A DNA stretch of 64,000 nucleotides from Gavia stellata (Eukaryota; Chordata; Aves; Gaviiformes; Gaviidae): contig NC_082600.1 of the NCBI RefSeq assembly GCF_030936135.1, forward strand, positions 26,605,943 to 26,669,942, in the 5' to 3' direction. Both the position numbers and the translations under genes were made by a program. Below, piece by piece: positions 23,011 to 38,000 of the stretch. Position 1 is the first letter of the stretch, and every line of letters starts with the position of its first letter. A model generated the notes under the pieces. That model did no database searches and was not told the DNA's origin. It was given only the letters and a program-made list of their open reading frames with translations.

Positions 23011-26000
23011 AAGACTCTGAACAATTACTCCCTTTTCACCTTCTCCCTTACACTCCTCCTTCTTTTCCAATTAACCACTTTCTCCATGAAGAGAACTATG
23101 AATGTTAAGTTTTGTGCTCTTGGTATAACCAATCTCAAGGACTGTTTGCCTGACCTCATTCTGTGAAGATAAAATAAGGTCCTCCTGATGTTTGGTGTAA
23201 ACAAGGATGCCTTAGCTCTAGAAACATGAGGCTCTAGAAAGAAGAAAAGGACATCAAGTCCCAGGTTTAAATAAAGCACAGAAGTATCTTTTGGAAGAAA
23301 CTCATGACAGATCCACAGGAATAATGTGTCCAGAAAGGAAATAGTATGAAGACAATCAATCAGCCAGTTACTTACTGCAACCAAAAAAATCCAACTATTT
23401 AAACACCAGCAAATAACCCATCCAGATTCAAACAGTGAGCCCAGGATTATCATGAGCAGCAAATGTAGGACTGACTGAGGAAAAAAGTCCTTGGCAGTTT
23501 GATCAAGTAAACCTTAACAAAAATAAGTCAGGAGCCAGACTACTTTTGTTTCCAGCAAATAATCCAAAATGACTGGAACTGTTGTATTAGTACAAGGTAC
23601 AGGCCTGAGAGAATGCAAGCTGAGAATTCAGTCTGTTCTCTCAACTCATCTACCAAGTCGATGATCTCCTTCACAGGTAAAGAAAAGGAATGGCCTGGCA
23701 CTGCCAGCCTTTCAACTCCATGCACATGGAGACTATCCATATTCTGGTATGAGGAAGAGGCACAGCATTGAGATTCCTACTAGTAAACAAAGGTCTTGAT
23801 ACCAAAACCTCCTCCCATAGTGTGGAACCAGTATCAGACCTTCCGGGCATGATAATGAGGAGCATTTCCAACAAACCATGATTGTCCAAAAGCATAGCTA
23901 GTCTTGAGAATGGAAATTTCAGTATGTCTCGTTGGCATCCAAGACTAAGTGGTCTATCTAGTGTCACAACATGATCTCCCACTGATGACACTCACATGAC
24001 TTGTGAGGCTGTTTTAAAGGCCAAGATGAACCATGTAAAAGTGAATTTAATATTTCATGTACTGAGTACAAGTTAGCTGCTTCTGGAGAGGAGAGAATCT
24101 AATATCCCTCCCTTAATTTTTATGTTGTGGTATGCTCATCACATAAACACAGCACAAAACACTTGTATGAACTGTGCATTACCTCAGCCTCCAGGACTCT
24201 AATGTGCACCTTACTCCTTTCAAGACTAACAAGCCCGATTCTCTGTCACTGGAACAGGCTCCTTAACTTAGAAGTGATGCAAACATCATGGAGTAGGAGA
24301 GAAGAAGAGGACCCCTTCGTTACATTATCTAATCTCACCACTGAAGTAGAGATGCTGAATGGTTGTTGGGGCTTTCTATTGGTAATTTTCTTTTCTCACA
24401 ATAAACAAAGACACTTTCAATGAAACCTGTTGATGAATACAGGGAAGTAAATGTCATAAAAACAGAAACAAACTAATTGCCACTTGAGGAGCACATACAT
24501 AATTGTACTTCCCTCATGTGCAACTATTATAAATCCAAAATGGTTTGCTATTCTCCTTTCCTCCCTTGCACTAGAAAACACTTTCTGTGAAATGCCTTCT
24601 CTCCAAGGTGTGTGGGACAGTTCTACGCCTCCTCACTGAATCTCTTAACTGAAGCACTCTGAGAGGTTTTTGAAAAGGGACAGACATGGAGGTAGCAGAG
24701 CTGCAGAGAGACAAAATACATATGTTATCCTTCAGTACACAGTATCCACCATGCACAAAGACATACATGGCTGAGGAGTACAGGGAGATGGAAAAAATAA
24801 GAGGCTGAAATTGCAGGATTTGTTCCTGATTCTCTATTGCACATGCTCCCAAGGTGCATTTGTGCTCAGAGCTGGGATCAGCAGATACCCAAGGCAAAGG
24901 AATACTGCTATTTCCTTTGATGCTCTGGCTGCCCTAACATATCCTGAGGCTGAACAGGAATTCAAGGTCTAGGTGTTTGGCTTGAAGTAAAACAGCAGTC
25001 TTGATATCCCTGTTTTTTTTTTTATTTCTTGGAAGCAGAAGAAAAATTTTCCAGGGACAAATGATGCAAGGCTTCACTGCTCCTGAAGCTGACCAAATTC
25101 ATCCCTTCGAAATGAGGGTCTTAGACTGCAATGTGCATTTCTCTGAATATTTCAAAAATCTTAAGAGATAAGATGTCTGATATACAGCACAGTTACAGAT
25201 GTGGTGTTGGCTACATCTAACATGCAATGCAAAGAAGTTCAGAAAACATGCTGGCTATAACTGAGTACAAATCATTGTCCCAAAATGAGTGGGTGGGAGA
25301 CTAGCAAAGCTGACAAAACAATTAACCTATGTTCATAATAAGCCAGCACTAATTGGTAATTTGCCAAAGATGTAAGAATGCTGTTTCTGCCAGTCATCCT
25401 CTGAAGACAATCACCTTTCCTGGGCTAACTGGGCTTTTAAATCTCTATCCTCCAAACCTCTCTATAGTTTTCACTGGTAGCTGTGACAACCTGAACGAAG
25501 AAACTAGAGAACAAAAACAGAGATGAGACTTCCACAAGGATGTATATCCTATACCTACTTGATCCTGCACATGAAACCCAGTAGAATAAGGATAACTCAG
25601 ATCCCCTGGGAGGAAGAAAGGAATGGAATACATTATTTACTGAAGCTAAATCTTACAGGGAAATAGCCCCTCCAACAGCTCTGGAACAGAGCTGGGGGCT
25701 ATAGTTAATACCACACGTAGCAGAGTAGGCTATGAGAAGACAGACCCAAGGTCTTGAAGCCAACAGCTGCTGAGGATGTGCAGAAGTTTGAAGTAACAAC
25801 GTCTGCAACTAAATCTTCACTAATTGTGAGCTGACAACTTGATGCACCAGTAGAAACATCTATCTCGGAGATCCATGGGTGGAATTCAGTGATCACAGAC
25901 AGAAGGGACGTGATGTGAAAGTAACTTCACAAGATTTTACAAATCTCTTGGTCACTGATGATATATGATGGCAGCACAGGCAGCAGAAAAATGCTGTGGA

Positions 26001-29000
26001 GATTCTTGAAGAACACAGCTGAAAAATGCAGAGAAAGCAAACAGGATCATGACTGTCTAGGAAATGAAAGATAAGCCAATGAAGTAAGAAAGGGAACAGC
26101 TACATCAGAGAACTGCATTTTGGACAAATGAAGTATTCAACGTCTGTCATATGCGAGTGGAACAGAAATAGAAAAATGCATGTTCCATCCTACGAATTCA
26201 TGCCTGGAGCAAGCGATAGTGAAACTAATGGGGTTATTTCATGTTCTCACAATTTATCTGGTCTTGAATGACACAAAATATGCACAATCCAAGACTGAAC
26301 ATGAACACAATCATTTCACGAGAAAACACTTTTCCCCTCTGACACTGTTTCTTCTGGCAGCCATTTGGGTTGATCATTATCTACTTGCCAACACATGAGA
26401 AAGATCTCTCTCTCAACACTGACTATACAGGCTAGAAATGACAGGGGAGCTGTGGAATAAGAAAACAGATCAAACAGGCTGCTAGAATCCAATCTCTGAG
26501 GGCTCTGATACAAACAACAGGAGATTTTGTACCCTTTGAGAATTACAATCATACCACTTGCTGTTTGACAGGGCAGAAGTTGCAAAATACTGAGTTTTTC
26601 TTTAACCTGGCACCAACAAAGGGCCAGAGCTGAAGCTGCTTCCTGTTAATTTTAAGGATGGGTGGATCTTCTCTCCAATACATTTTCCAGCTGCTGATGT
26701 TGTTTTCTAATACAAGCAAATTAATTTTCATAGCATTAGGCAAATTTTAACTGGAGCATTTCACCAAGGCACTATTGCAACTGATAGGAACCACCTGGGC
26801 CTTAGGGGTCAAGCTTGGGTCTGAAAACATCAGCCAATTAAAAAAGTTTATAAAGCCTAAACAAACAGAAATTAAAATACAAAAATAAGCCACACAGAAC
26901 ATAAGCATCCAACAGTGAAACATAAAGACAGATTTAAAATCCTGTCCAATATAATGACAGCAAATATTTTGGGGGTGTGAATTAATAACTGAAATTATAA
27001 CCAAAACAAACAAATGAAATTACTTTATTCAAACCAAGCATTTCCATGGCTCTGTGCCAAAATTCAAGATGGCAACCAACATGGATGTCTTTAGTCATAT
27101 GTTCTAATATTTTTCTCTGCTGATGGTTGCCATGTGATGACAGCAGAGAATCTTGGCTGTTACCAGACTAGGACAGACTGAAATGGCTGAGCAAATGAGA
27201 CTTTATGTTCAAACTTGGACATTAGGAAGAATAATACAGACAGCTGGAGGACCTCTATCTTCTAGAAAAATCTCATGGTTAGTGATCAGGAAGAGGTGGG
27301 AGGAAGGGACCCCAAGACTCAGCAGCAGAAGCTCTCAGAGGCAATCATTCACCTCAGCTTGCAGATGTATCACCAGCTTCCACAGACATTCAGGTACTCT
27401 CCTCAGTGGGTTGTCCTCTCACCAGGGCCTCCTCTTCACTCCTTCCTGGGTGTTATGGGAGTGTGGTGGTATGAAGCCACTGCTGCTTTTTCCTTTGCCC
27501 CATATTTGAAGCAACGCTCTGGATTCCTCACCTCGTGTTCACTGTTAGTCCTTCTCTGTGAGCAGAGGCTGGAAAAAACACAAAGCAAAGATTTTGAGTA
27601 ATCACGGGGGACTGTTCTGCAGGAAAAACTGCTGCACTGCTCTGCAAATCTCAGCCATTACCAGAAATCTGGATCTCCCTATCACACAACCTCTCTCTAC
27701 AGTAACAGATGAGATCACAGATCAGTATGACGAAACCTAACTTAATAAGCTACTGCGTGAAAAAGTACTCTTGGTATTCCACTCAAGCCCCAGAATACCT
27801 TCTTCACTCTTCGCGTCTGACTCTTCACATGCTCCTCCAGTAGCTCTAAATCCTCTCCCATATCAGTATGCTTTGTCTCTTTCTTTGTGTCTTTTGCCCA
27901 TTCGCTTGCATGGGAGTCTACTTCTCCCCTCCAAAAAAGGCTAAGGACCCTGGTGCAGGAGAGATGGGGGTGTGAAAAGATTGATCTTTAAAAGAAACAA
28001 AATGGGGATAAGGAAAATCTTTTCTTCCCATTATTATAGAGATAGATTTTAATTCTACATACTGTGACAGTTTCCTGCTTAGGCATGTTATGGGAAAAAG
28101 TCAATGTCATCTTTGCTTCTTTTACTTAAAAATCCTTAGAGAGTCCTTTAAAAAGAAAAATCCAAAACACTTAGAAATGTACCAAGTTTATTTTGGACAG
28201 TTTGCATTTTACAGCTAATCTAGTAGGTAAAGCTTGTCCTGTGTATTTAGCACATCAGCTTGCTCCTAAATCTGAGTGACATTTGTTGAGAGCTGTTTAT
28301 TAAAAATATTGCTGTATTTTAAAAAAATATGCTCTCCTTGAAAGCCCAGCATAGAGCCAAACACCACATAGCACAGAGGATCTGGAAAGATGTTTAGAAA
28401 GCAGGATTGCCAGTTATGTCACTGCACACAAAGTTTGGAACCTGAATTAGGAACCAAACTGTCAACTATGTGTATTAAGACAGGATACCAGTCCAGAAAC
28501 CTATCCCTTGGCAATATGCTGAAATTAAGGAAACAAAGGCACATGAAAGAGGCAGCTAAATTCAACCTCATCGTCCTGTTATGATGAGACTTTTGAGCCT
28601 TCCTTTTCCTAAGAAATGCACAGCACAGTTTGTCTTTTCTCACAAACTGAATTAAAATCACTTTGTGTGAACTCCTCTTGTATGGCTACATTGAGGACTC
28701 AACACAGAGAGGGGCATTCCCACGTCTACAAGTAAATATGTAGGTTCCTACTATGAGTGCAGCTCATGGCCAATTCAATAATTTAATAAATATTAATGTA
28801 TATAATTCTATGAAGTTTTGTAATTTCAAAACTACTGGTGAGCATTCCACCTCCTTCTGGTTGAGTAGGCTGAGGTTCTGGTCGAGTAGGGGGGACAGAA
28901 AAAAAACCTTGTTACTGACAGCAGCCAACATTAAGGGTTGATTCTCCCTAGTGAGAAGAGTCATTGCAGTGAATCACCACATACAACAGAATGAATCTCC

Positions 29001-32000
29001 TTTATTCTCTGCCTGCCAGGAGGTGTTAAAGTATCTGCTTGCATGTCTGTCCACATGTTTACATACTATTATGTCATCCATGACTGCACCTCAAAAATTT
29101 CAACACTTTTGTACTTAGAACAGTTACATAGGGGGAAGATTACCTGCATTTTATGGATATGATTCTGAGTCACAAGGAAATCACAGGAATTCTGTAAAGT
29201 CATATATGGGATACCTGCACACTAAAATTCAGTGCCATATAGACTTGCCCAGCACAGATGTACACAGCCTTGGTCAGAAACCAGCACCTAATCTACTCTG
29301 CTTCCAAGCTGCAAGAATGAGACAGAGCAGAACAGTAGGCTAGATGACAGTACTGGGTCAGGGACCTGTGCTAACAGTTTTTAGAGCTAGTTTAAGCTGT
29401 TTCATCATACCCACAGCGAGTCTGTGGCAGCAACTGAGAAGCATGTCCAAGCCTCCTGAATCTACTGTTGAAAACAGGAACTTCCTTTCTCCTGGAAAAG
29501 CTCTGATAATCCTAGAAATTCAGATTTTTTTTTATCCCAGAGCCAAGGGAATTTCTAATCCTAGAGTGATGCCCAGTATTCTCTTGATAATATAAAGTGC
29601 AACTAAGAAAGGCAATAAATAGATGGGGTTTATTTATATCCATGAGTGACTGACACTAGCAAGCCAGGACAGCTGACAACAGAAGGCCAGCCTTCCCTCC
29701 CCCATCTTTTGGGCACAATTTCAAGTTTGCTTGCTGGTCCAGGCAGGGAAGGGAAAGCAGCAGTTCCAAGTCATGAAAATTCACTTGGGCGGGTGACATA
29801 AACAGTACACACAACTGCATTCAAGTGAAGTATCCCTGCATGATAAGAGCAGTGAGCAGCCTTATTAACAAGTGGAGAAATAGCAGTGGAAGCCAGTGTG
29901 AGCCTTCCTGCTCCCCATGTTGCAGAGAAGACACTGGGTGGGCTCCTCACCCTGACTGCTAATGCCTTTCTGTACTTGACAGCCTTCATTCTGATTTCTC
30001 TTATTCAGCTCCCTACTCCCTGGTTTGTTGTGGCTCTCTCTTCTCTGGCTCTTCCCTACATTTCATTTCATAAATTCAGACACTCCTTTTACCCTATTCG
30101 CACGCATTTTGGCTTCTATTTTTAGTCTCAAAAAAATAATGCCAGATTAAAACAAAAACCAATTTGGATGGGCAAAGGCAACCTCTCTATAGGTAACTTA
30201 ATGCCAAAGGGCCAGATGTGAGACAGAAGTAGCCAAGATATTATATAACCTCTCCTCAGTCTTTGCACACCTGGTCTTGAATGACATTTCCAACACAGCA
30301 AGGAAATACAGGCAGTTCGCCATCACCTAACTACTGAGAACAAGCAATGCTCAGCCTCCAGTCAGGCAAAAATGCCAATTGCCTGAAGTCATTACTTATC
30401 CTGCCTCGGAGTTTTCTTTGAGTCTGTCAGAAGTGAAGGGTCCTAAAATTCAAGCTGGGTTCTAGTTCTTAAAGAGGGAAGCCAATTTCTAGAGACTGTC
30501 CTTTCCTTTTTATCCTGCTTTCCCAGTGGTCCTGAGACTTGGAATGTCCTTTCAGTGGCATGAGACCAGTAGCAACAGGAAAAAGCTCCTTCCTTTCATA
30601 GAAGAAAGGCAAAAGATTGACTAAAGGTGTGAGAAGCAGGCTGCTCTCACAAGTTAAGGAATAAATGTAATTTCTGATCATTAGAAGTGAACACTGACCC
30701 TTAGCTCTAGCTGTGAGGCGATGGCTGAGTTGGACATTACCTTCCTAACATCATCTGAGAAGGGCCTGGAATGCTGCTTTTGGCAGAGCTTTACACTCTG
30801 CTGGGATTTAATGAGATTTACACACAGTTTTCTGGTAACTGGATAAACTTGAACATAGTCATGCCCTGTTGATAATTTCTATCTATTTTAAAGGTTAGAG
30901 ACATCAATATTTGCTCATTGCTAGTCATAAGGTAATGGTTCCCTGCTCCTTCAAAGAGTACCAAGAAACAGAGTAAGGAAAAGGTCTTTCTTTACCCTTC
31001 TCCTTTCCCTTCTGGTCCATCTGGTACTACAGGCTTGTCTGTCATTGTCTGACCTGGGACAGATGCAACAATGATAGCAGGGAGAGAAATTTTGTTTTCC
31101 CCCTTCCAGTTTGCCCTCTTTATGAAACCATGGAAGCCAGCAGGGGAGAGAGGGAGAAGATCCAGGATGTTTTCATGATGCATGAAAGAACAATGGCTTT
31201 AGGAAGATAATTCCAAGAACAAATGTGAAACCAAATATTCTCCATTGTAACGGATTCTTTGCCCTCCCAAAAAGGCAGGCACAATAGTAGGATTCACCTC
31301 AAGCTCCATTGCTTTCCAAAATATGATAAAATATACTAATTCTGTTTCTCAATAACCCTTTCTCTGCATGAAGATGGTGCTACAGAGAAAGATGCTGACA
31401 GAATGTTATTACTGCTGTTGACAAAGGCTGTATGCAGGGTGAGAGGCTGCACTGGAAAAGGTTGATGCAAGGTGCTGGATATCACACTGCTGTTCCCTTT
31501 CAGTGACCCACCGAGAGCTTCTCAGCCAGACAGGTGGTTCTGGAAGGATTTATGTGGAAGAGCTCATCATTACTCCATTCCTGCACTAGGATAAGTAATG
31601 AGGTGACATCAAAAGTTGCTCTTTTGTGTCATAACATATCTTGTGTCTGAGTGGCCAAAGTAGTCTGACATAAAGGTTATTTGAGGTGCCTATTTGAAGG
31701 TCACCTTTCAAAGTCAAGACCACTTGTGCAGTCAGTCACAGCAACAAGAGAGAACCAGGAGGGTGGCAAATGAAGACTGGAATTAACAGGATTAGTGGGA
31801 GGGAGGAGGCGTACCAGCAATGTGCTGTGCAGAAATCTGAGTGATTTCTTTCCCAGCTGCTCCTGATGAAGGATTTGGACAGTATGGTGAGACCAGCTGA
31901 AATCATAGCCAAGGTTCCTCTTGGGAATGTGGCAACAACATAAAAATAAATACATTGGTGTTCAACAATCTACTGCCTTCCAAGGCTGCAGGGGAGCCTG

Positions 32001-35000
32001 GCAGAAGCTGAGGAAGCCTGGACAAGGCTGGGCAGCTGGGAATTCCACCCTACTGTAGCAAATGGCTGGGAGGCTGACACAGGCCATGCACAGTGGCAAC
32101 AGTACATATCCCATCCCATCCCCACCCTTTATGCTCCAAGAGAGTTGAGAGACACTGGCTGATAAAAAAGAATCTCAAAATCCTAGGCATTTTCTTTGTT
32201 TAGATCTGGCAAACAATACAAAGTGATTGTATGTGTCTTGTTTAACTGCCTGTTGTGTTTACTTGCCTTTTTTTTTCTTTTGCTGGTGCAGGACAATTTC
32301 GAAGTTTGTACTTTTGCATACCTGCTAAAAGAATCTCTTCTTTTCTTTCCTTAAGCTTATATAAAAGAGACTGCATTTCAGGAATAATATTAATTCAAAC
32401 AATGAGTAGACAACAGCCAGTCACAGCTTAGCACCTCCAATATTAACTCTAATTTCAGGTCTCCAATAACAAGACATACATGACCTCCTTATGAAGGACC
32501 ATACAATAATCTTGGATATAAAAAACTTTAGAAAAAACACAGTCTACCTGTAGATTTCCTGTAAAATGAAAAAAATCTGGAGCGTTCTAGATGCAGAGAA
32601 GAGTAAGTACAAAAGTGCTCCTTACTATCACTAGTTTGCAAGCAGGCTCCACTCATTGCTTTATACCAGACCACACTGCTTGCACGTTCATCTTATTTGG
32701 ATGGCATTCAGATGCTGCTCTCCACCTTAGCTTAAAGGAGGAAATCACTACAAAACTAAGAACAACAGCCTGCTTTCTACATGGATTAGATCCAAACCAT
32801 TTTATTAATCCCCATATTCTTTAACTAGTCTCTTCACAGTTCAGGATCCGGTTTTAAGTCCTTACAGATGATGATACACTTTATTTCAAAGAGTTGTATA
32901 CCTTCAGGACTTGCATTCATGCAGATATGGGGGCCAGGTGAATGTCCAAAGTAAACAGACAACTGTGCATCATCCTGCAACTAAGCTCAGATACAGACCT
33001 GGGAATCATAGGGAATAAAATCAAGTCTATACCACCTAGCTCAAGAAGTTTCCTTCCTAGCTTCAGAATGAGTTTTGACATTCACCTTCTGTATGAAGTA
33101 TACTCAAGAGAACTAGAATACAAATAAATTAGTTTTGGACTCATGCTTTAAACTAGACTAGGTAGAGATCTGAGACTTTGCACTGCTGTCAAACTCAGAT
33201 AGCATATTACTAACTTTTACCTCCATTAATCAGTAACTCTAATGCTTTTTTCTTCTCCCAGCACATGTAGTGGAAAAGCCATATGGACACTAGTAACATA
33301 AACATTAGCACCATAAAACCGAGTATGTTAAGTATGTTAATCAGTCTGAGTATGAAAAGGTGAAAGTCCTGTAGAGTCTGGAGCCAGGCATCAGTCTTGC
33401 CCGGTTATTAGGTTATTAGGTTATTAGGTTATAGGTTATTAGAACATTATATTTTTGCCTTAGCAAAACAGAATCCCAGAGGCATTCTGTCTTCTGAAGC
33501 TTTTAAAATAAAAAATTCACAAACTCTCAAGAAGTTGGCAGCAAACAAAAGAGAGAAGCACAAGGACAGAAGACAGATTTCACTCATAGTTGCTGTTACC
33601 TTTACAAATCAAACCAAACCAAATAAAATCAGCTGGGGTCATCATCTTGTGCATCCACTCCACAACTGCACTGAGGTTAACTGTAGTTTCAGATTGTTCT
33701 TGTTTCCAGGTTGTTGCAGATAGGAGTCCAGCTCAGGAACAGAGAAGCTGCCTGGGACTATGCTGTTATATTTTCATGAAGTGCCCTTCAGCCTCTATTC
33801 CCCCTAAAACCTGCTTTGTATTAGCATTTTCAAAAAGGAAGAATATTACATATAATAAATTTCTAACTATGAGGTCTTTCACATAGCTATAGAACTTCCT
33901 TGCCAGTTGTTCAAAAGCTAAATTCTGGTGGAAAAATGACACCTTTTTTACCTAGAACTTCACTTCCTTGAGAAAAAGAATTCATGTACTATTCACCTAA
34001 TGCCACTAGAGAGGAACAGGAAAAAACCCAGCAAAATATGGCAAAATGTCTCCATGAACCTTACATTGTTAATATATACAGTAAAAAAAGACCAGCCTGT
34101 AGGTTCCTTCTTTCATCATCTGAAGTCACCGTATCAAACACAGCCTCACAAAGACAACCTGGAAGTGAACAACCCACCATGCTAGTTAGCTTAGCTGTTA
34201 CTCGGCAATCTATATTCTGAAGAAGACTTGGAAAAGAGAATTGATTTCTTATTTCACAATCACCCTATTTCATTAATACTAATTGAATTGCTAAATTCTA
34301 TGAAGCAGGAAACAACCAGTGTAATACTGAGGGACCCTCAAAATAACACAGAATAAAAAAAGCAATGTGATAATGGCTGTGTTTTCAGAACAACTGACAA
34401 CCCACTAGTGGCTGGGTGTTCAATTTCAGTGAAAAATCAGGTCAGAAGCATTCTGAATGTTCCCTAGAGGTAGTAATTCTTAGTATTTCTTTAATAGAAT
34501 AAATCCTGTTAAACTTTCAGGAACTTTGATAGGAAACTGTCTGTTCAGACACTACAAATAACCCCCAAATGATAGCTTGCAGATTGAGCTTCCTGTCTGT
34601 AGATCCTCATGAGAATCTTTGCCTTCTCTCTCATTACGCCAGTGGCACACAGCTCACACACACTTCTGCCTCTCCACAAAATGAGGATGAGGCCATAGGG
34701 ATGAGAGGCTGCCACACTTTCATTGTAGTGGTGGCTTGTTTCAGAATCCTGAGCTGCTTTGCAGAAATGCTGACTTTTATTTTCCCTTTTATTTCATCTC
34801 AAGGGATCTGTCCGCAAGAGCTTGAGCCCACTGCACAACACTATCTACAACTGGTATTCTCCTACAGTTGCAGTACTAACCACCAGTGAACTGTTTTCTG
34901 GACAGTCTGGTTCAAAGTTTCCTTACTGTCTGACTCTCTCTTTGAGCATCATCCTTACTTTTGGTTAGATCATTTGTGACATATTTATGCTTCTTCTCTG

Positions 35001-38000
35001 CAGAGTCCCATAGCTATCCTCAAATAGGCTGTTAGAGGAGAAGGCCTATTCAAGCTTCTCAGACATTTTTGAACATTTGTGTGTGTTTATACAGAGGTTC
35101 TGCTTGGTTCCTCTTTTATCTATGCAACTTTTCACAGCCTTCTGTCTTTAAATGCTTGCAGTTTATTCTGTAATCTGCTTTATGACTTGTGTCTCCAACC
35201 CCTCTAGTTGGTATCTAGGATACTAAATACATGTGAAACAGTAACCCTAAATAAGCTGCTGATGAGGGAAATCAGAGTCCTAGTGTAAGCAATCAATGGA
35301 GAGAGTGAAGAAGAAAAACAGCTGTTCCTGCAGGAAGGACCAGAGTAGTTTCTGAGACACACAGACTGGGCACAGCAGCCTCTGACGCATACCAGTGGCT
35401 TGGTGTAAAGCTGAAGAAAATATCATTCCCCAGTTTCCAAGAACAAACATTTTGCTCTAGTTAGTTCAATCACCGCAATATTTAGTACTGTTCTTGGAGC
35501 TATATACCTCTTCTAGCAACAAGAAAGCTTTGAGTGACCTACCCACCATGGTTCTACTAGCCTACCCCTAGCCAAACTAGGCTTCTATCTAAGCCCTCAC
35601 ACTCTTAGCTAAATGGCAGGCTAAATTCTTTGTTTCAGCTTCAGAGAGGACAAGTTTAGTACAGTGCAGCTAGCCTAGTTCTACAGAAGGAAACATGAGC
35701 CGAAGTTCTCAGTTCTCACTGGATTACAAGTATTCCCAGAGAGGGTGACTACCCTGAACTTTGTAGTAGTTATCTAGCCTATACTCTTCCTGCAGCTCTG
35801 GCTGTTGACTTCCATCATTAATATTATCAACAGTCCTCACGCATGCTCTGCATAAATATTCACAGAAACAGGGAAGGACAGAAAAATGCTACCTACAGTT
35901 ATCACAGACACACGTAACAACAACAGCACCCAGAAGAGACGGAGAGAAACTCTTGCAGAGCTTAAAATTACAGGGTGGCAACTGTGAGAGTGCTCTTAAA
36001 ACTGTGAAAAAGAAGGCAGAATTCAGCACACAAACACCTTCATGTAAGTCCACTCAGCAAACCAGTTTGGTCAATATATTGAGAACTCTGTTTTTACATT
36101 TACCTGTAAATTTATGTGTAACCTTGCTTTATACACTGTACTAAAAACTCAACTTGAACTATATAGTAGACCAGAACTTTTGCCTCAACTATACATACAC
36201 TACAGTGTTAACATAATTTTATTTATTTTGATAATCCCATTATATTCCATACCTACACTGTCATGATCCAGTGTGCCGTAGGGTCTTTTTAATTGACTAT
36301 GGCTATTCGCCCTATAAAATTTCTGGTAGGACAACTGGAGTTTTTGGCAGATGTTAAAGCATGGGAAGCAGTTTGGAACTGTACAATAAGTGCATTAGCT
36401 GAATGTTTGTGCTAGAGGATCAGCAATAAAATCACTGACATTAATAATGGAAATGTGATCTTTAAGTTTCAGACCTAAATATCCAAGAGATGAATTGGGT
36501 AGTTCACCCCTATGCAAACTTTTCTTTCACAGCCTGTGAAAACACAGAGATCACTGCATTAGTGATACTTAAGTCATGTTTTCAGGGTTTTCACAGCAAA
36601 ACAAAAGGTCAGAAACATATTTTTTTAAAGGATTCTAGGCCATAATTTGTCCACATATTCCATTACAGCACCATCACAAATTACTTTGGGCCATGGGTAA
36701 CATGGCTTCATCAAGACTACACTCTACCTGCTAATAGGTCTACATCAATGAAAAATGGATTGGGTCCTCATTTACTGAGACCTTAACAGCAGATAAACCT
36801 GTTTGACTTAATCAGCCACTAGGAAATGATGAAGATTTGATTCTGTAAGTTTCAGTGATTTTCCTTTGAGAACTTTCACTTCTTCTGATTGACTTCACAA
36901 GTCTCAACTATGTCTCTCTGAACTAAGGGGGTTTTCTGCAAGACCGAAGAAAAATGTAAAGAATGTCCTGGCCCTTTATTACAGCCCAAGCTTAAACAAC
37001 AGAGCATCTTTGAGCCAAAGCCTAAAGCAAAGAGGAGCCATTTTAGCCAAGTTTTTTTTTTCCCCAGCTACATTTTTAGGGATCTTCCTCTTCCAACTCT
37101 CTGAAACTCAGCCTTTGCTGCCTTCTGTTTAGTCTTTTTAATCCCAGGAGGAATAAATTCCCTGCACAGCTGAACCCAGACTGTTACCTAGGAACCACTA
37201 CATGCAGGGTAGGCAGCTGTGTTTCTTCTTGCTGAGAAAGCTTTTTTCCTGCCAGTGCTTGAGAAAGATGGAAGAATCCCAGCATGCCCACCCCTACTTT
37301 CCTGGTCTTCGGCACTAGCACTCACCTGTGGAATTTGTCCCTGGCTCACAGGATGCAGCACTGTGAAGGCTGTTCTGGAATCCGTTCAGCTGCCTTTCAG
37401 TGGAGGTCACCCTAACAGGTAAAAGCATCAAAGTAGACAGAGATAAGAAAGGATATACCAAGGAATAATAAAAGTCTTAAACAAAAAATTGAGAATTCTC
37501 CTAGTTTACATAATCTCACTGGAATTGTAGCTATGAAGCTGTGCCTGAACATGGTATGAAAAAGGCAGTGACAGCAACAGACTCGAAAAAGGCAGAGCAA
37601 GACAGATGAACACTCAAGCCACCAGCAGGACTTTGATGTGCCTAAAACACTTAATTGTCCCACGTGCCTTGGAAGCTGATTCTGGAGGATAAAGGAGATA
37701 GTAAATGGTATTGGACCACCAACGCACAATTCAACTAGTAATGCTGTGGTCACCTTATTCCAGTGATTTGAAGTAAAATGATTAAGCAATCTTAGAACAG
37801 AAAAGCACATGCTGGCAAAACCACACTACATTCAAAAGTTAAGTCCTTGCATCTTGTCTCAGCAAAGACAACTCATTTAGGCAAGATTTCTCACTTGTCT
37901 TGGAAACTGAGACCCACAGGATGTATTTAATCTCCAGTAGTCCAGTGACAGTCCTCAAGGAGATACTTTATGCAAATGCTCCTGCATTTATCTCAGCATT

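Noticed and set aside
24571-24660. Possible last TTLL5 exon after an in-phase - strand acceptor (VLQLRDSVRRRRTV)
   Set aside because: Phase and stop are acceptable, but the peptide is Arg-rich and unlike the known TTLL5 tail. Several equally plausible chance candidates exist in the interval.
25445-25490. Possible last TTLL5 exon ending KLSQLPVKTIERFGG
   Set aside because: It has a good acceptor and correct phase, but is only about 15 codons long with no resemblance to TTLL5 in other vertebrates.
27153-27601. Two overlapping + strand frames of over 100 codons
   Set aside because: They overlap each other out of frame, have no recognisable domain and sit in intron-like sequence without promoter or splice context. 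Frames of this length are expected by chance in 64 kb.
35200-35320. Possible last TTLL5 exon (NSCFSSSLSPLIAYTR)
   Set aside because: The frame is open and in phase, but the hydrophobic Ser/Leu/Ile composition does not fit the hydrophilic TTLL5 C-terminus.
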